Positions 22,017 to 32,624 of a stretch of 64,000 nucleotides of DNA are shown piece after piece. How positions within the stretch are numbered: position 1 is the stretch's first letter; every line of letters begins with the position of its first letter. The stretch lies in assembly GCF_963678635.1 (NCBI RefSeq), contig NC_087071.1:36077680-36141679 (forward strand). The letters run 5' to 3'. A program made the position numbers and the translations under genes. This stretch comes from Symsagittifera roscoffensis. Lineage: Eukaryota > Xenacoelomorpha > Acoela > Convolutidae. The notes beneath the pieces are model-generated. The model saw only the letters and a list, made by a program, of their open reading frames with translations, did no database searches and had not been told where the DNA came from.

Positions 22017-22376
22017 TAGTTAAAACTGAATTGAGGTAAAAATGCTCTAATAGTTAAAACTGAATTGAGGAAAAGTTAATCTGAAATAGTTAAAACTGAA
22101 TTGAGGAAAAGTTAATCTGAAATAGTTATAACTGAATTGAGGAAAAGTTAATCTGAAATAGTTATAACTGAATTGAGGAAAAGTTAATCTGAAATAGTTA
22201 AAACTGAATTGAGGAAAAGTTAATCTGAAATAGTTATAACTGAATTGAGGAAAAGTTAATCTGAAATAGTTAAAACTGAATTGAGGAAAAGTTAATCTGA
22301 AATAGTTAAAACTGAATTGAGGAAAAGTTAATCTGAAATAGTTAAAACTGAATTGAGGAAAACTTAATCTGAAATA
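22017..22376. repeat. 36-bp minisatellite, 10 copies
   Basis: Ten copies of a 36-bp unit containing AACTGAATTGAGG, AAAGTTAATC and TGAAATAGTTA. Copies 4, 5 and 7 have GTTATAACTG where the others have GTTAAAACTG; the first copy is diverged (TAAAAATGCTCTAAT). The mixed order of the variants suggests unequal exchange or conversion. Confidence 0.9.
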
Positions 22377-22501
22377 TTTTGCCAGTACGTCTCAACTTTG
22401 TTCAAAAAACTCTGACAATTAACATTACGATTGACTAAGAGGAAGAAAAAATGTTTTTTTTTCTGCTAAAAAGCACTTAATTAGGTCCCATCATCTAACA
22501 G

Positions 22502-22723
22502 TTAATACAAAAATTGGAAGAAAATTGGAAGTTTTGGATAAAATTGGAAAAAAAAGCATTACATGAAACTTGGCTGACTTATAAAGATCATTTAGGATTT
22601 TATGCTATGAATAAGTATCTTCCTAATATAAATATTTTTAGACAAAAATTTTACCAAAATATTTACGCAAAACTTTACTATGGTTATAGCATTCATCCAA
22701 CAAAAACAAAACATATAGCATAA
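22502..22723 (+). CDS. Hypothetical exon, 73 codons
   Basis: A frame opens directly after an acceptor-like CATCTAACAG and runs to TAA at 22721-22723. An in-frame TAA lies just before the acceptor, so the frame fits an exon. The peptide is rich in aromatic and lysine residues (FYAMNKYLPN, IYAKLYYGYS). It overlaps by 31 bp the end of the minus-strand candidate at 22693-22979. No family recognised; both may be real, or one is chance. Confidence 0.2.
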   Translation, partial: LIQKLEENWKFWIKLEKKALHETWLTYKDHLGFYAMNKYLPNINIFRQKFYQNIYAKLYYGYSIHPTKTKHIA

Positions 22724-22979
22724 TGCTTTTCATATCCTTCACAAGCGAAGTTGTCCAGTCCGAGATGGTTAGGGTTTCCAGAGTAGCTGTGGGCTACGCA
22801 CTGTTCGTCCCTCTCATCTGTCTGGTCTCTTGGCTGCAATTCTCGCCACATCTTTTCTGGCATCACCTGAATCGGATGATATTTTCCATTTTTGCCAGTT
22901 CTTTGCTTAAGACCAGTTAATGAATTTTGCAACTTGGCAGTTTTCCTAGATTTCTCAAACTGCCTCTCATTACGAGATG
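22693..22979 (-). CDS. Hypothetical hydrophilic terminal exon, ~95 codons
   Basis: On the minus strand the acceptor-like TACTGCAG is followed by an open frame to a TGA at 22693-22695. The product is strongly hydrophilic (RNERQFEKSRKTAK, MWRELQPRDQTDERDEQC) and includes HLGLDNFACEGYEKHYA. Codon choice and GC content look coding and stand out from the AT-rich surroundings. I cannot place it in a family. It may be the last exon of a host gene whose upstream exons lie further right, or part of a retroelement. Confidence 0.35.
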
Positions 22980-23394
22980 CTGCAGTACCGACTCAAAAAT
23001 AATTTATGATTTTTTGAAAAAAAAATCGTTTGACAAAATTTAATCCAAGAGGCTTTAAGGAGCGCGTAATAGCTGAGAATGAGCAAATCCTCCCCCACAC
23101 CCCTCCACCCTTCAGTTTTGGAAGCAAATACCTTCTGAAGAGTCCCCTATTTGGTACTCGTAACGGCAGCCATTTTGGCTGATCGATCCGATATATTTTT
23201 ATAGGAGGTGCATTCGTATCTTAATGTTGAAGGAGAGCGAGAATCGAAAAAAAAACACAATTATTTGAGTGAAACAACTGACCAAAAATATTATTTCACG
23301 ACTGACCAAAAAAATTTGTCAATAGGTTTTTTCGAGAATAACGAAATTCAGGAACAGTTTCAAAACGCCGCAAACATATACGTGAAGTCAATTT

Positions 23395-23520
23395 TAGTGC
23401 TTCCTTTGTGCGCTTCTTATCCAAGTTCGCTGAGGTTTTTTGTTACAAACATCTTTCGCAAACAAAACAAAACAAATATATGAAAGTATTGCCTCAAAAT
23501 TTTTTTCTCAAACTTTCATT
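23395..23520 (+). repeat. Repeat pair, copy 1
   Basis: AGTGCTTCCTTTGTGCGCTT through TTGCCTCAAAAT matches 24272-24485, except that the second copy carries about 100 extra bp in its middle. No gene. Confidence 0.65.
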
Positions 23521-23639
23521 ATTTTCTATCAATCTTTTTTTTTTCAATTATCATTTGCATTTATCCAATTACATTTCAATTTTATCCGAAACTTCTTCAT
23601 TGAAAGTTAGACATTAGCTCTTTTGAGTGTGCCATTTGA

Positions 23640-24265
23640 CCAGAAAGATCGACGATTCGTTTTTAAAGCAATAAAATAAATTGCACGATACGTCGAAAAA
23701 TTGCAATAAAAAACGTTCTTAGAGAAAATGTACGCAAAAGGAATGTTGGAAATTATTTAATAAATTTTTAAAAAGTTTTGATTGAAAACTAAGGAACATA
23801 TCAGTCAATGATTTCAAAATAACTGAAAACCCGCAAAAATCAGGACAGGAGAACACTAGTATAATTGAAACGACGATAATACGGAAAATGAATCAAATAT
23901 TGAACGAACGATCAACTCGACGGAACGAAAAGAAGTCTTTCGGAAAAATTGGGATGGCTGGGATATTACGAGCTAACTTTTACCGGTAGCTAAGACTCCG
24001 CTTCTTCAAAGAAGACCAGCAATCAGGGATGGTCTGCCATTGAATTCTAACACCTATGATCTCAAAAAACCTATGAGCTAACGGGGAATCCTACAAAACT
24101 TAATGGGAGAAATTTTTTCTTGATAATCTTGGAGAACAACCCGTGAAATATACTTTTTTTTGTGTACAAGGCGTATTTTTTTTCTGCTAATCCTTGTTTT
24201 TGTCTTTTTTATAAATACTGTTAATCATTAATCATTTTCTCATGGAATTTATGATTTTATTGGTC
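23640..24265. other. No gene recognised
   Basis: AT-rich stretch between the two repeat copies, with nothing supported. Confidence 0.4.
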
Positions 24266-24267
24266 AA

Positions 24268-24497
24268 ATTTAGTGCTTCCTTTGTGCGCTTCTTATCCAA
24301 GGTCGCTGAGGTTTTTTGTTTTTAGTTTTTGGAACGAAATGATTGAAATTTTCTTTCTCCGGTTTTTTTCGAAAACATTTATTCGGCAACTGTGTGCTAG
24401 TTTCATTTAAGAAAATCTCTACAAAAAATCTTCCGCAAACAAAACATAAAAACAAATATATGAATGTATTGCCTCAAAATGTTTTTCTCAAAAAATT
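24268..24497 (+). repeat. Repeat pair, copy 2 with ~100-bp insert
   Basis: Same ends as 23395-23520. The extra segment starts after TTTTTTGTT and ends before TCTTCCGCAAACAAAAC. Copy 1 may be the deleted form or copy 2 the inserted form. Confidence 0.65.
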
Positions 24498-25233
24498 TTT
24501 TGATTTCTTTATTTGATTTCTATCCTTTCTATCAAATTGATTTCTATCATTTTGAGATTCAGCTCCCCGGATATGTCCTGAACCTAAATCATTAGCATCT
24601 ACTTTCGCTTACAGTATACCAAGAAATAGGAGTTGAGAACGGGTCAATCCATCTCCGAAAAATATGGCATAACCCTACCACTGAAGAAAAACAATCGTAA
24701 TATTAGCAATGACAGATTAGCCCTGTTTCCCTGTTTTTTGAAATGAACTCGTGGTCTAAGGCTCTGAGACCTTGCCTACATGTAAACACTTAAATTGTAT
24801 CGTTCCCCTGCAAGCTTTTAAATCTTAAAATATTTGTCAACTGACATAGTGTACGAAAGACTACAAGGAATTGGATTGGGTAGAGACGGTGAAAAGCACT
24901 TGAAGTTAGTTTATACACTAGCCATTCGTTATCGGAAAAAGTTATATTCCGTCGTTATGTTCTGTCCGGGTGAATGTTACAGAGCTTTGGCTTCATTAAA
25001 CTATAACAAAATTCTTTTTTTTTGAAGATTCTCTTCAATCCTTTTTATTTATAACTGGCTCAAAGGTTTTCGGTTGATTTTTTGGAACATTTAAACTGCC
25101 GTTTTTCTTAATTTTTGGGCGAGGATAGAAAAATCATAGAGAGGGGGTAGTTCAGTTGGTCGATATTTGGAGATCCCGTTGAGTTTGGGGGGCTGTGTCA
25201 TTTGAAGAACATGATCATTTGAGTAAAATTATT
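24498..25233. other. No gene; right end shared with 46.7 kb
   Basis: Mostly featureless. The last ~55 bp (GTTTGGGGGGCTGTGTCATT, GAACATGATCATTTGAG) are repeated at 46672-46725, again directly before a copy of the ~530-bp element. The repeat family therefore extends upstream of GTTCCGACT in some copies. Confidence 0.45.
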
Positions 25234-25750
25234 GTTCCGACTTTCGATACGAAAGTAACGGAATATTTGTGCTCGGGTGGGTTTTTTTTCTTCAGACAAA
25301 TTTCGACTTTTTAACTAGCCATTTTTGACGGAATTATTAAATATCATTCGAAAAGTATTGCTTAAATTTGAAAAGATATTTCACCTGTGATCATTTTTCG
25401 TAAAGTTATCGCGGTTTAAAGATTGCCATTTTGGCCAATTTGGGACAATTAACGCGCGATATATTTCGCGCAATTAATCCGTATGCGGAGATTTAATCCG
25501 TCTTATAAATTGTTACAAATTGGTTGAAAGAAACTTATTTACCATAATTGATTTGTTACAAGGAGCGAAATCTATTCGTTTGTACTTTATATGGCGTATG
25601 GGGGGAAGATTTCATTAAAAAAAAACTCAAATTTTAGAAAAAAAAACTTCATTTTTTACAATTATTTTTTTTTCTTGTTACTACTGCTCCAAAAACATTA
25701 AAAAGCAGTCGGAACATTCAAGGTTTTGCCCTGATACGAGCATTCTTGTT
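25234..25750 (+). mobile_element. ~530-bp Helentron-like repeat, tandem unit 1
   Basis: First of three head-to-tail units. The start GTTCCGACTTTCGATACG folds as two nested stems (TTCCG/CGGAA outside, CTTTCG/CGAAAG inside). The middle carries GCGCGATATATTTCGCGC. Near the 3' end there is AGTCGGAAC (here TCGGAAC is intact), a degraded hairpin and the terminal TTCTTGTT. No open frame. Confidence 0.75.
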
Positions 25751-26283
25751 GTTCCGACTTTCGATACGAAGGTAACGGAATGTTTGTGCTCGGGGTGGGT
25801 TTTTTTTTCTTCAGACAAATTTCGACATTTTAACTAGCCATTTTTGACCAAATTTTTTGTATCACTCGAACGGCATTATTGTCCTGAGCTTAAATTTGAA
25901 AAAATATTTTACCTGTGATGGTTTTTTTGTAAATTTATGTGGGTTTAAAGATTGCCCTTTTAGCCAATTTGTGACAATTAACGCGCGATATATTTCGCGC
26001 TATTAACGCGTAAGCGGAGTTTTAATTCGTCTTAGAAATCGTCCCAAATTGGTTTTAAGAAATTTACTAGCCATTATTGATTTGTTAAAAGGATGAAAAT
26101 ATATTCTTTTGTACTTAATATGGCATGTGGGGGGATGATTTTCAAAGAAAATTTCAATTTTAGAAGAAAAAAATTTTTTATTTCATTTTAATACATTTAG
26201 TTTTTTTTATGTTATTATTGCTCCAAAACCCTAAAAGGCAGTCGCAACATTCAGGGCTTCGCCCTGATACGAGCAGTTTTGTT
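25751..26283 (+). mobile_element. ~530-bp Helentron-like repeat, tandem unit 2
   Basis: Joined directly to unit 1 (CTTGTT|GTTCCGACT). It keeps the 5' nested stem, the GCGCGATATATTTCGCGC palindrome and the 3' hairpin AGGGCTTCGCCCT before GATACGAGCAG. Confidence 0.75.
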
Positions 26284-26840
26284 GTTCCGACTTTCGATAC
26301 GGAAGTAACGGAATATTTGTGCTCGGGGTGGGTTTTTTTTTCTTCAGACAAATTTCAATTTTTTAAGTAGCCATTTTTGACGGAATTTTTAAATATCATT
26401 CGAAAGCTATAGTTTTCCTAAACATAAATTTGAAAAAATATTTCACCTGTGATCTTTTTTCGTAAAGTTATGAGGGTTTAAAGACTGACATTTCGGCCAT
26501 TTTGACAAGTTTGGGTCAATTAACGCGCGATATAATTCGCGCAATTAACGCGTAAGCGGAGATTTAATCCGTCATAGAAATCGTTCCAAATCGGTTGAAA
26601 GAAGCATATTTGCCATAATTGATTTGTTACAAGGAGCGAAATATATTGTTTTGTACTTTATATGGCTAGTGGGGGGATGATTTTCAAAGATAAATTTTCA
26701 CATTTTAGAATTTTTTTTTAAATTTATTTTATTTAATTTAATTTTTTTTATGTTGTTTATGCTATTATTGCTCCATAAACGTTAAAAGGCAGTCGAAACT
26801 TTCAGGGCTTTGCACTCGCCCTGATACGAGCAGTCTTGTT
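26284..26840 (+). mobile_element. ~530-bp Helentron-like repeat, tandem unit 3
   Basis: Third unit, joined directly to unit 2. It ends GATACGAGCAGTCTTGTT at 26840, after which unrelated sequence follows. The subterminal AGTCGAAAC is the degenerate partner of the 5' GTTCCGACT. Confidence 0.75.
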
Positions 26841-26946
26841 GTCTTTTATAGACTATTGAAAAACACTCAGCAGTCACTAGGAGTAGTTGTCGGAGACGGA
26901 GTGGTTTCGGAGTTGGAGTGGTTTTCGGAGGCGGAGTTTTCGGAGG

Positions 26947-27218
26947 CAATAAACAGAATGGTCTAGATGCAGAAAGTTTTGGAATTGGCAATAATAGGAA
27001 AGAAACGAATATATTATGCACAAATCGAGCAATTTGATCAAAAATAATTTTAATTTCACTAAAGAAGTGATGAAAAATCTATTATTGAATATTGAATGAA
27101 ATTAAATTGTTCGTTTCATTATAGATTTGTTTTTATAGATTAACCCTTTTCTCATTATTTGTCTGTTTTTTTGCTCTTAGACCTTTATGCACTTAGACCA
27201 TTCTGCTCATTGATTGGC
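26947..27218. mobile_element. MITE with CAATAAGCAGAATGG ends, copy 1
   Basis: Begins CAATAAACAGAATGGTCTA and ends with the inverted match (TAGACCATTCTGCTCATTG). A longer, clearer relative is at 35205-35552. About 270 bp, AT-rich, no frame. Confidence 0.6.
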
Positions 27219-27583
27219 AACCATAATTTTGCTTTAAGATATTGTTTTAGCTTTTGTACCAAACGCCAACTTATTGCCAATACTCATGTAAATTTTATTT
27301 GATGGTAGCAAGTCACATGATCGCAGAAAAATGAGACAGCTTCAAACTAAACCTTACATGTACTGTTTCTCAAAAATGCAGATAATGACGTCAAAAACTA
27401 AAAATAGCTCTGTCAAAATACACCTCATTATTATCTGTTCTAATAAATCACCAAATTTATTCAATCGACGTGGTTTATTTATATGCACTGAAAAAAACAA
27501 GAAAACGGAGAGGCTTTGTAACAAAAAAAAACATAACACACAACTGCTCTGTCGACATAAACACTACTAGTATTAAAGTAATT

Positions 27584-27722
27584 ATGATCCCTGTGGCCAA
27601 ATTAATTCAATTTTTGGGCTGCATGATTGTGATGCTATGTGTCGCGGAGAACACACCATCTATCAGGAGGCATTTACATCATCACCTGCTGAATAACATC
27701 GGAATAGCCATCTATTGGTTGA
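27584..27722 (+). CDS. Candidate first exon with signal peptide
   Basis: An ATG opens a frame beginning MIPVAKLIQFLGCMIVMLC and then VAENTPSIRR: a basic N region, a hydrophobic core and a plausible cleavage before ENTPS. The exon could end at a strong donor, A|GTGAGT, at 27723. The frame stops six bases later if not spliced. A dibasic RR follows the signal. It may be the start of a secreted or prohormone-like protein. No downstream exon is identified because satellite DNA begins soon after. Weak, based on ORF plus signals only. Confidence 0.25.
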
Positions 27723-27785
27723 GTGAGTAACTTTTATACTTAATTAGCTAATTAAACTGTCTTCATTTACCCGGGTCGAGGTCCG

Positions 27786-27905
27786 CGACTTGAGAAAAGA
27801 CTTTGTAAGTCGCGCTGCATATCGTTTTCAGACTAGATTTCGTAGTCGCGACGCGTGCTTAAGTCGCGCCGTCAGTCTTTTCTTAAGTCGCGTCGCTTAG
27901 GTCTT
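27786..27905. repeat. Diverged edge of the 26-bp satellite
   Basis: Contains GTCGCGCTGC, GTCGCGACGCG and CTTAAGTCGCGCCGTCAG in irregular order, the expected decay at an array edge. A 220-bp non-satellite stretch, with a 10-G run at 28104-28113, separates it from the main array. Confidence 0.7.
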
Positions 27906-29330
27906 TTCGGCTCTTTTCCAGTTTCCCCTTTCAAAATACCGAGTTTTACGTTTGTTTTACGTGTTATTACGGCTAAACGCGTGATGTTAAGCTGTAAAGT
28001 ATGAAAAAAAAATCTGTTTAGAATTGTCGATTTGTTCACCGCGCCAAATTTCATTGCATTATGACAAACTTAAATAGACTTTTCAAAATTGAATTTCAAA
28101 GGAGGGGGGGGGGAACTGGAAAAGAGCTGTCTTTTCTTAAGTCGCGCCGCTTAAGTCTTTTCTTTAGTCGCGCCGCTTGAGTCTTTTCTTAAGTCGCGCC
28201 GCTTAATTCTTTTTGTTAAGTTACGCCACTTAAATCTTTTCTTAAGTCGCGCCACTTAAGTATTTTCTTAAGTCGCTCCGCTTAAGTCTTTTCTAAGGTC
28301 GCGCCGCTTAAGTATTTTCTTAAGTCGCGCCGCTTAAGTCTTTTCTTAAGTCGCGCCGCTTAAGTCTTTTCTTAAATTGCGCCGCTTAAGTCTTTTCTTA
28401 AGTCGCGCCGCCTAATTCCTTACTTAAGTCGCGCCGCTTAAGTCTTTTCTTAAGTCGCGCCGCTTAAGTCTTTTCGTAAGTCGCGCCGTTTAAGTATTTT
28501 CTTAAGTCGCGCCGCTTGAGTCTTTTCTTAAATCGCGCGATTTAAGTCTTTTCTTAAGTCGCGCCGCTTAAATCTTTTCTTAAGTCGCGCCGCTTAAGTA
28601 TTTTCTTTATTCGCGCCGCTTGAGTCTTTTCTTAAGTCGCGCCGCTTAATTCTTTTTGTTAAGTTACGCCACTTAAGTCTTTTCTTAAGTCGCGCCACTT
28701 AAGTCTTTTCTTAAGTCGCTCCGCTTAAGTCTTTTCTTAAGTCGCGCCGCTTAACTATTTTCCTAAGTCGCGCCGCTTAAGTCTTTTCTTAAATATCGCC
28801 CCTTAAGTCTTTTCTTAGGTCGCGCCGCTTAAGTATTTTCTTAAGTCGCGTCTCTTAAGTCTTTTCTTAAACAGCGCCGCTTAAGTAAGTCGCGCCGCTT
28901 AAGTCTTTTCTTAAATTGCGCCGCTTAAGTCTTTTCTTAAGTCGCGCCGCCTAATTCCTTACTTAAGTCGCGCCGCTTAAGTCTTTTCTTAAGTCGAGCC
29001 GCTTAAGTCTTTTCTTAAGTCGCGCCGCTTAAGTCTTTTCTTAAGTCGCGCCGTTTAAGTAATTTCTTAAGTCGCGCCGCTTGAGTCTTTTCTTAAATCG
29101 CGCGATTTAAGTCTTTTCTTAAGTCGCGCCGCTTAAGTCTTTTCTTAAGTCGCGCCGCTTAAGTATTTTCTTAAGTCGCGCCGCTTAAGTCTTTTCTTAA
29201 ATAGCGCCGTTTGAGTCTTTTTTTTTAAGTCGCGCCGCTTAAGTCTTGTCTTAAGTCGCGCCGTTTGAGTCTTTTTCTAAGTCGCGCCGCTTAAGTCTTT
29301 TCTTAAGTCGCGCCGCTTAAGTCTTTTCTT

Positions 29331-29467
29331 CACCAGCCGCCAGCATTGATGATAACGTGGAGCTAACAGTGAATGACATCCGAGAAGAACTCAATCGGTT
29401 AGACACCTCATAGTCGCCTAGACCAGGTGGAGTTAATCCTAGGGTCCTATTTGAATTAGGAGAAATC
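29331..29467 (+). pseudogene. CR1-like LINE fragment in satellite, copy 1
   Basis: 137 bp encoding the start of a reverse transcriptase: DIREELNRLDTS followed by S.SPRPGGVNPRVLFEL, the usual 'L..LD..KSPGPDG..P..L' block of CR1-like elements. A TAG replaces the expected lysine codon. The same TAG is in copy 2, so these two share a recent ancestor. It ends GAGAAATC and returns to satellite. Confidence 0.85.
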
Positions 29468-30387
29468 TTTTCTTAAGTCGCGCCACTTAAGTCTTTACTT
29501 AAGTCGCTCCGCTTAAGTCTTTTCTTAAGTCGCGCCGCTTAAGTATTTTCTTAAGTCGCGCCGCTTAAGTCTTTTCTTAAATATCGCCGCTTAAGTCTTT
29601 TCTTAAGTCGCGCCGCTTAAGTCTTTTCTTAAATTGCGCCGCTTAAGTCTTTTCTTAAGCCGCGCCGCCTAATTTCTTACTTAAGTCGCGCCACTTAAGT
29701 TTTTCCTTAAGTCGAGCCGCTTAAGTCTTTTCTTAAGTCGCGCCGCTCAAGTCTTTTCTTAAGTCGCGCCGCTTAAGTCTTTTCTTAAGTCGAGCCGCTT
29801 AAGTCTTTTCTTAAGTCGCGCCGCTTGAGTTTTTTCTTAAGTCGCGCGGTTTAAGTCTTTTCTTAAGTCGCGCCGCTTAAGTCTTTTCTTAAATATCGCC
29901 GCTTATGTCTTTTCTTAAGTCGCGCCGCTTAAGTCTTATCTTAAATTGCGCCGCTTAAGTCTTTTCTTATGTCGCGCCGCCTAATTTCTTACTTAAGTCG
30001 AGCCGCTTAAGTCTTTTCTTAAGTCGAGCCGCTTAAGTCGTTTCTTAAGTCGCTCCGCTTAAGTTTTTTCTTAAGTCGCGCCGCTTAAGTCTTTTCTTAA
30101 GTCGCGCCGTTTAAGTCTTTTCTTAAGTCGCTCCGCTTAAGTCTTTTCTTAAGTCGCGCCGCTTAAGTATTTTCCTAAGTCGCTCGGCTTAAGTCTTTTC
30201 TTAAGTCGCGCCGCTTAAGTATTTTCTTAAGTCGCGCCGCTTAAGTCTTTTCTTAAATAGCGCCGTTTGAGTCTTTTTTTTTTAAGTCGCGCCGCTTAAG
30301 TCTTGTCTTAAGTCGCGCCGTTTGAGTCTTTTTCTAAGTCGCGCCGCTTAAGTCTTTTCTTAAGTCGCGCCGCTTAAGTCTTTTCTT

Positions 30388-30524
30388 CACCAGCCGCCAG
30401 CATTGATGATAACGTGGAGCTAACAGTGAATGACATCCGAGAAGAACTCAATCGGTTAGACACCTCATAGTCGCCTAGACCAGGTGGAGTTAATCCTAGG
30501 GTCCTATTTGAATTAGGAGAAATC
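30388..30524 (+). pseudogene. CR1-like LINE fragment in satellite, copy 2
   Basis: Same length, ends and TAG mutation as the fragment at 29331, and the satellite to its right matches for several hundred bp. A direct product of array duplication, not a new insertion. Confidence 0.85.
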
Positions 30525-32487
30525 TTTTCTTAAGTCGCGCCACTTAAGTCTTTACTTAAGTCGCTCCGCTTAAGTCTTTTCTTAAGTCGCGCCGCTTAAG
30601 TATTTTCTTAAGTCGCGCCGCTTAAGTCTTTTCTTAAATATCGCCGCTTAAGTCTTTTCTTAGGTCGCGCCGCTTAAGTCTTTTCTTAAATTGCGCCGCT
30701 TAAGTCTTTTCTTAAGCCGCGCCGCCTAATTTCTTACTTAAGTCGCGCCACTTAAGTTTTTCCTTAAGTCGAGCCGCTTAAGTCTTTTCTTAAGTCGCGC
30801 CGCTCAAGTCTTTTCTTAAGTCGCGCCGCTTAAGTCTTTTCTTAAGTCGAGCCGCTTAAGTCTTTTCTTAAGTCGCGCCGCTTGAGTTTTTTCTTAAGTC
30901 GCGCGGTTTAAGTCTTTTCTTAAGTCGCGCCGCTTAAGTCTTTTCTTAAATATCGCCGCTTATGTCTTTTCTTAAGTCGCGCCGCTTAAGTCTTATCTTA
31001 AATTGCGCCGCTTAAGTCTTTTCTTAAGTCGCGCCGCCTAATTTCTTACTTAAGTCGCGCCGCTTAAGTCTTTTCTTAAGTCGAGCCGCTTAAGTCTTTT
31101 CTTAAGTCGCTCCACTTAAGTCTTTTCTTAAGTCGCGCCGCTTAAGTCTTTTCTTAAGTCGCGCCGTTTAAGTCTTTTCTTAAGTCGCTCCGCTTAAGTC
31201 TTTTCTTAAGTCGCGCCGCTTAAGTATTTTCCTAAGTCGCGCCGCTTAAGTCTTTTCTTAAATATCGCCGCTTAAGTCTTTTCATAAGTCGCGCCGCTCA
31301 AGTCTTTTCTTAAATTGCGCCGCTTAAGTCTTTTCTTAAGTGGCGCCGCCTAATTCCTTACTTAAGTCGCGCCGCTTAAGTCTTTTCTTAAGTCGAGCCG
31401 CTTAAGTCTTTTCTTAAGTCGCGCCGCTTAAGTCTTTTCTTAAGTCGCGCTGCTTAAGTTTTTCCTTAAATAGCGCCGGTTGAGTCTCTTTTTTTTAAGT
31501 TGCGCCGCTTAAGTATTTTCTTAAATATCGCCGCTTAAGTCTTTTCTTAAGTCGCGCCGCTTAAGTCTTTTCTTAAATTGCGCCGCTTAAGTCTTTTCTT
31601 AAGCCGCGCCGCCTAATTTCTTACTTAAGTCGCGCCACTTAAGTTTTTCCTTAAGTCGAGCCGCTTAAGTCTTTTCTTAAGTCGCGCCGCTCAAGTCTTT
31701 TCTTAAGTCGCGCCGCTTAAGTCTTTTCTTAAGTCGAGCCGCTTAAGTCTTTTCTTAAGTCGCGCCGCTTGAGTTTTTTCTTAAGTCGCGCGGTTTAAGT
31801 CTTTTCTTAAGTCGCGCCGCTTAAGTCTTTTCTTAAATATCGCCGCTTATGTCTTTTCTTAAGTCGCGCCGCTTAAGTCTTATCTTAAATTGCGCCGCTT
31901 AAGTCTTTTCTTAAGTCGCGCCGCCTAATTTCTTACTTAAGTCGCGCCGCTTAAGTCTTTTCTTAAGTCGAGCCGCTTAAGTCTTTTCTTAAGTCGCTCC
32001 GCTTAAGTCTTTTCTTAAGTCGCGCCGCTTAAGTCTTTTCTTAATTCGCGCCGTTTAAGTCTTTTCTTAAGTCGCTCCGCTTAAGTCTTTTCTTAAGTCG
32101 CGCCGCTTAAATATTTTCCTAAGTCGCGCCGCTTAAGTCTTTTCTTAAATATCGCCGCTTAAGTCTTTTCTTAAGTCGCGCCGCTCAAGTCTTTTCTTAA
32201 ATTGCGCCGCTTAAGTCTTTTCTTAAGTGGCGCCGCCTAATTCCTTACTTAAGTCGCGCCGCTTAAGTCTTTTCTTAAGTCGAGCCGCTTAAGTCTTTTC
32301 TTAAGTCGCGCCGCTTAAGTCTTTTCTTAAGTCGCGCCGCTTAAGTTTTTCCTTAAATAGCGCCGGTTGAGTCTCTTTTTTTTAAGTTGCGCCGCTTAAG
32401 TCTTTTCTTAAGTCGCGCCGTTTGAGTCTTTTCTTAAGTTGCGCCGCTTAAGTCTTTTCTTAAGTCGCGCCGCTTAAGTCTTTTCTT

Positions 32488-32624
32488 CACCAACCGCCAG
32501 CATTGATGATAACGTGGAGCTAACAATGAATGACATCCGAGAAGAACTCAATCGGTTAGACACCTCAAAGTCGCCTAGACCAGGTGGAATTAATCCTAGG
32601 GTCCTATTTGAGTTACGAGAAAGC
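32488..32624 (+). pseudogene. CR1-like LINE fragment in satellite, copy 3
   Basis: Same 137-bp extent but with AAG (lysine) in place of the TAG and an intact GAG TTA CGA GAA at its end, so it is closer to the ancestral coding sequence than copies 1 and 2. Confidence 0.85.

Noticed and set aside
23208-23483. A 91-codon plus-strand frame as a gene.
   Set aside because: Its end overlaps the repeat pair 23395-23520, the composition is typical of chance AT-rich frames, and there is no splice or start context.
26250-26310. Hammerhead-ribozyme-like signals (CTGATACGAG and CGAAAG) at the ~530-bp repeat junctions.
   Set aside because: The conserved CUGANGA core is not met and the three stems cannot be laid out around a cleavage site. 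Tandem arrangement alone is not enough.
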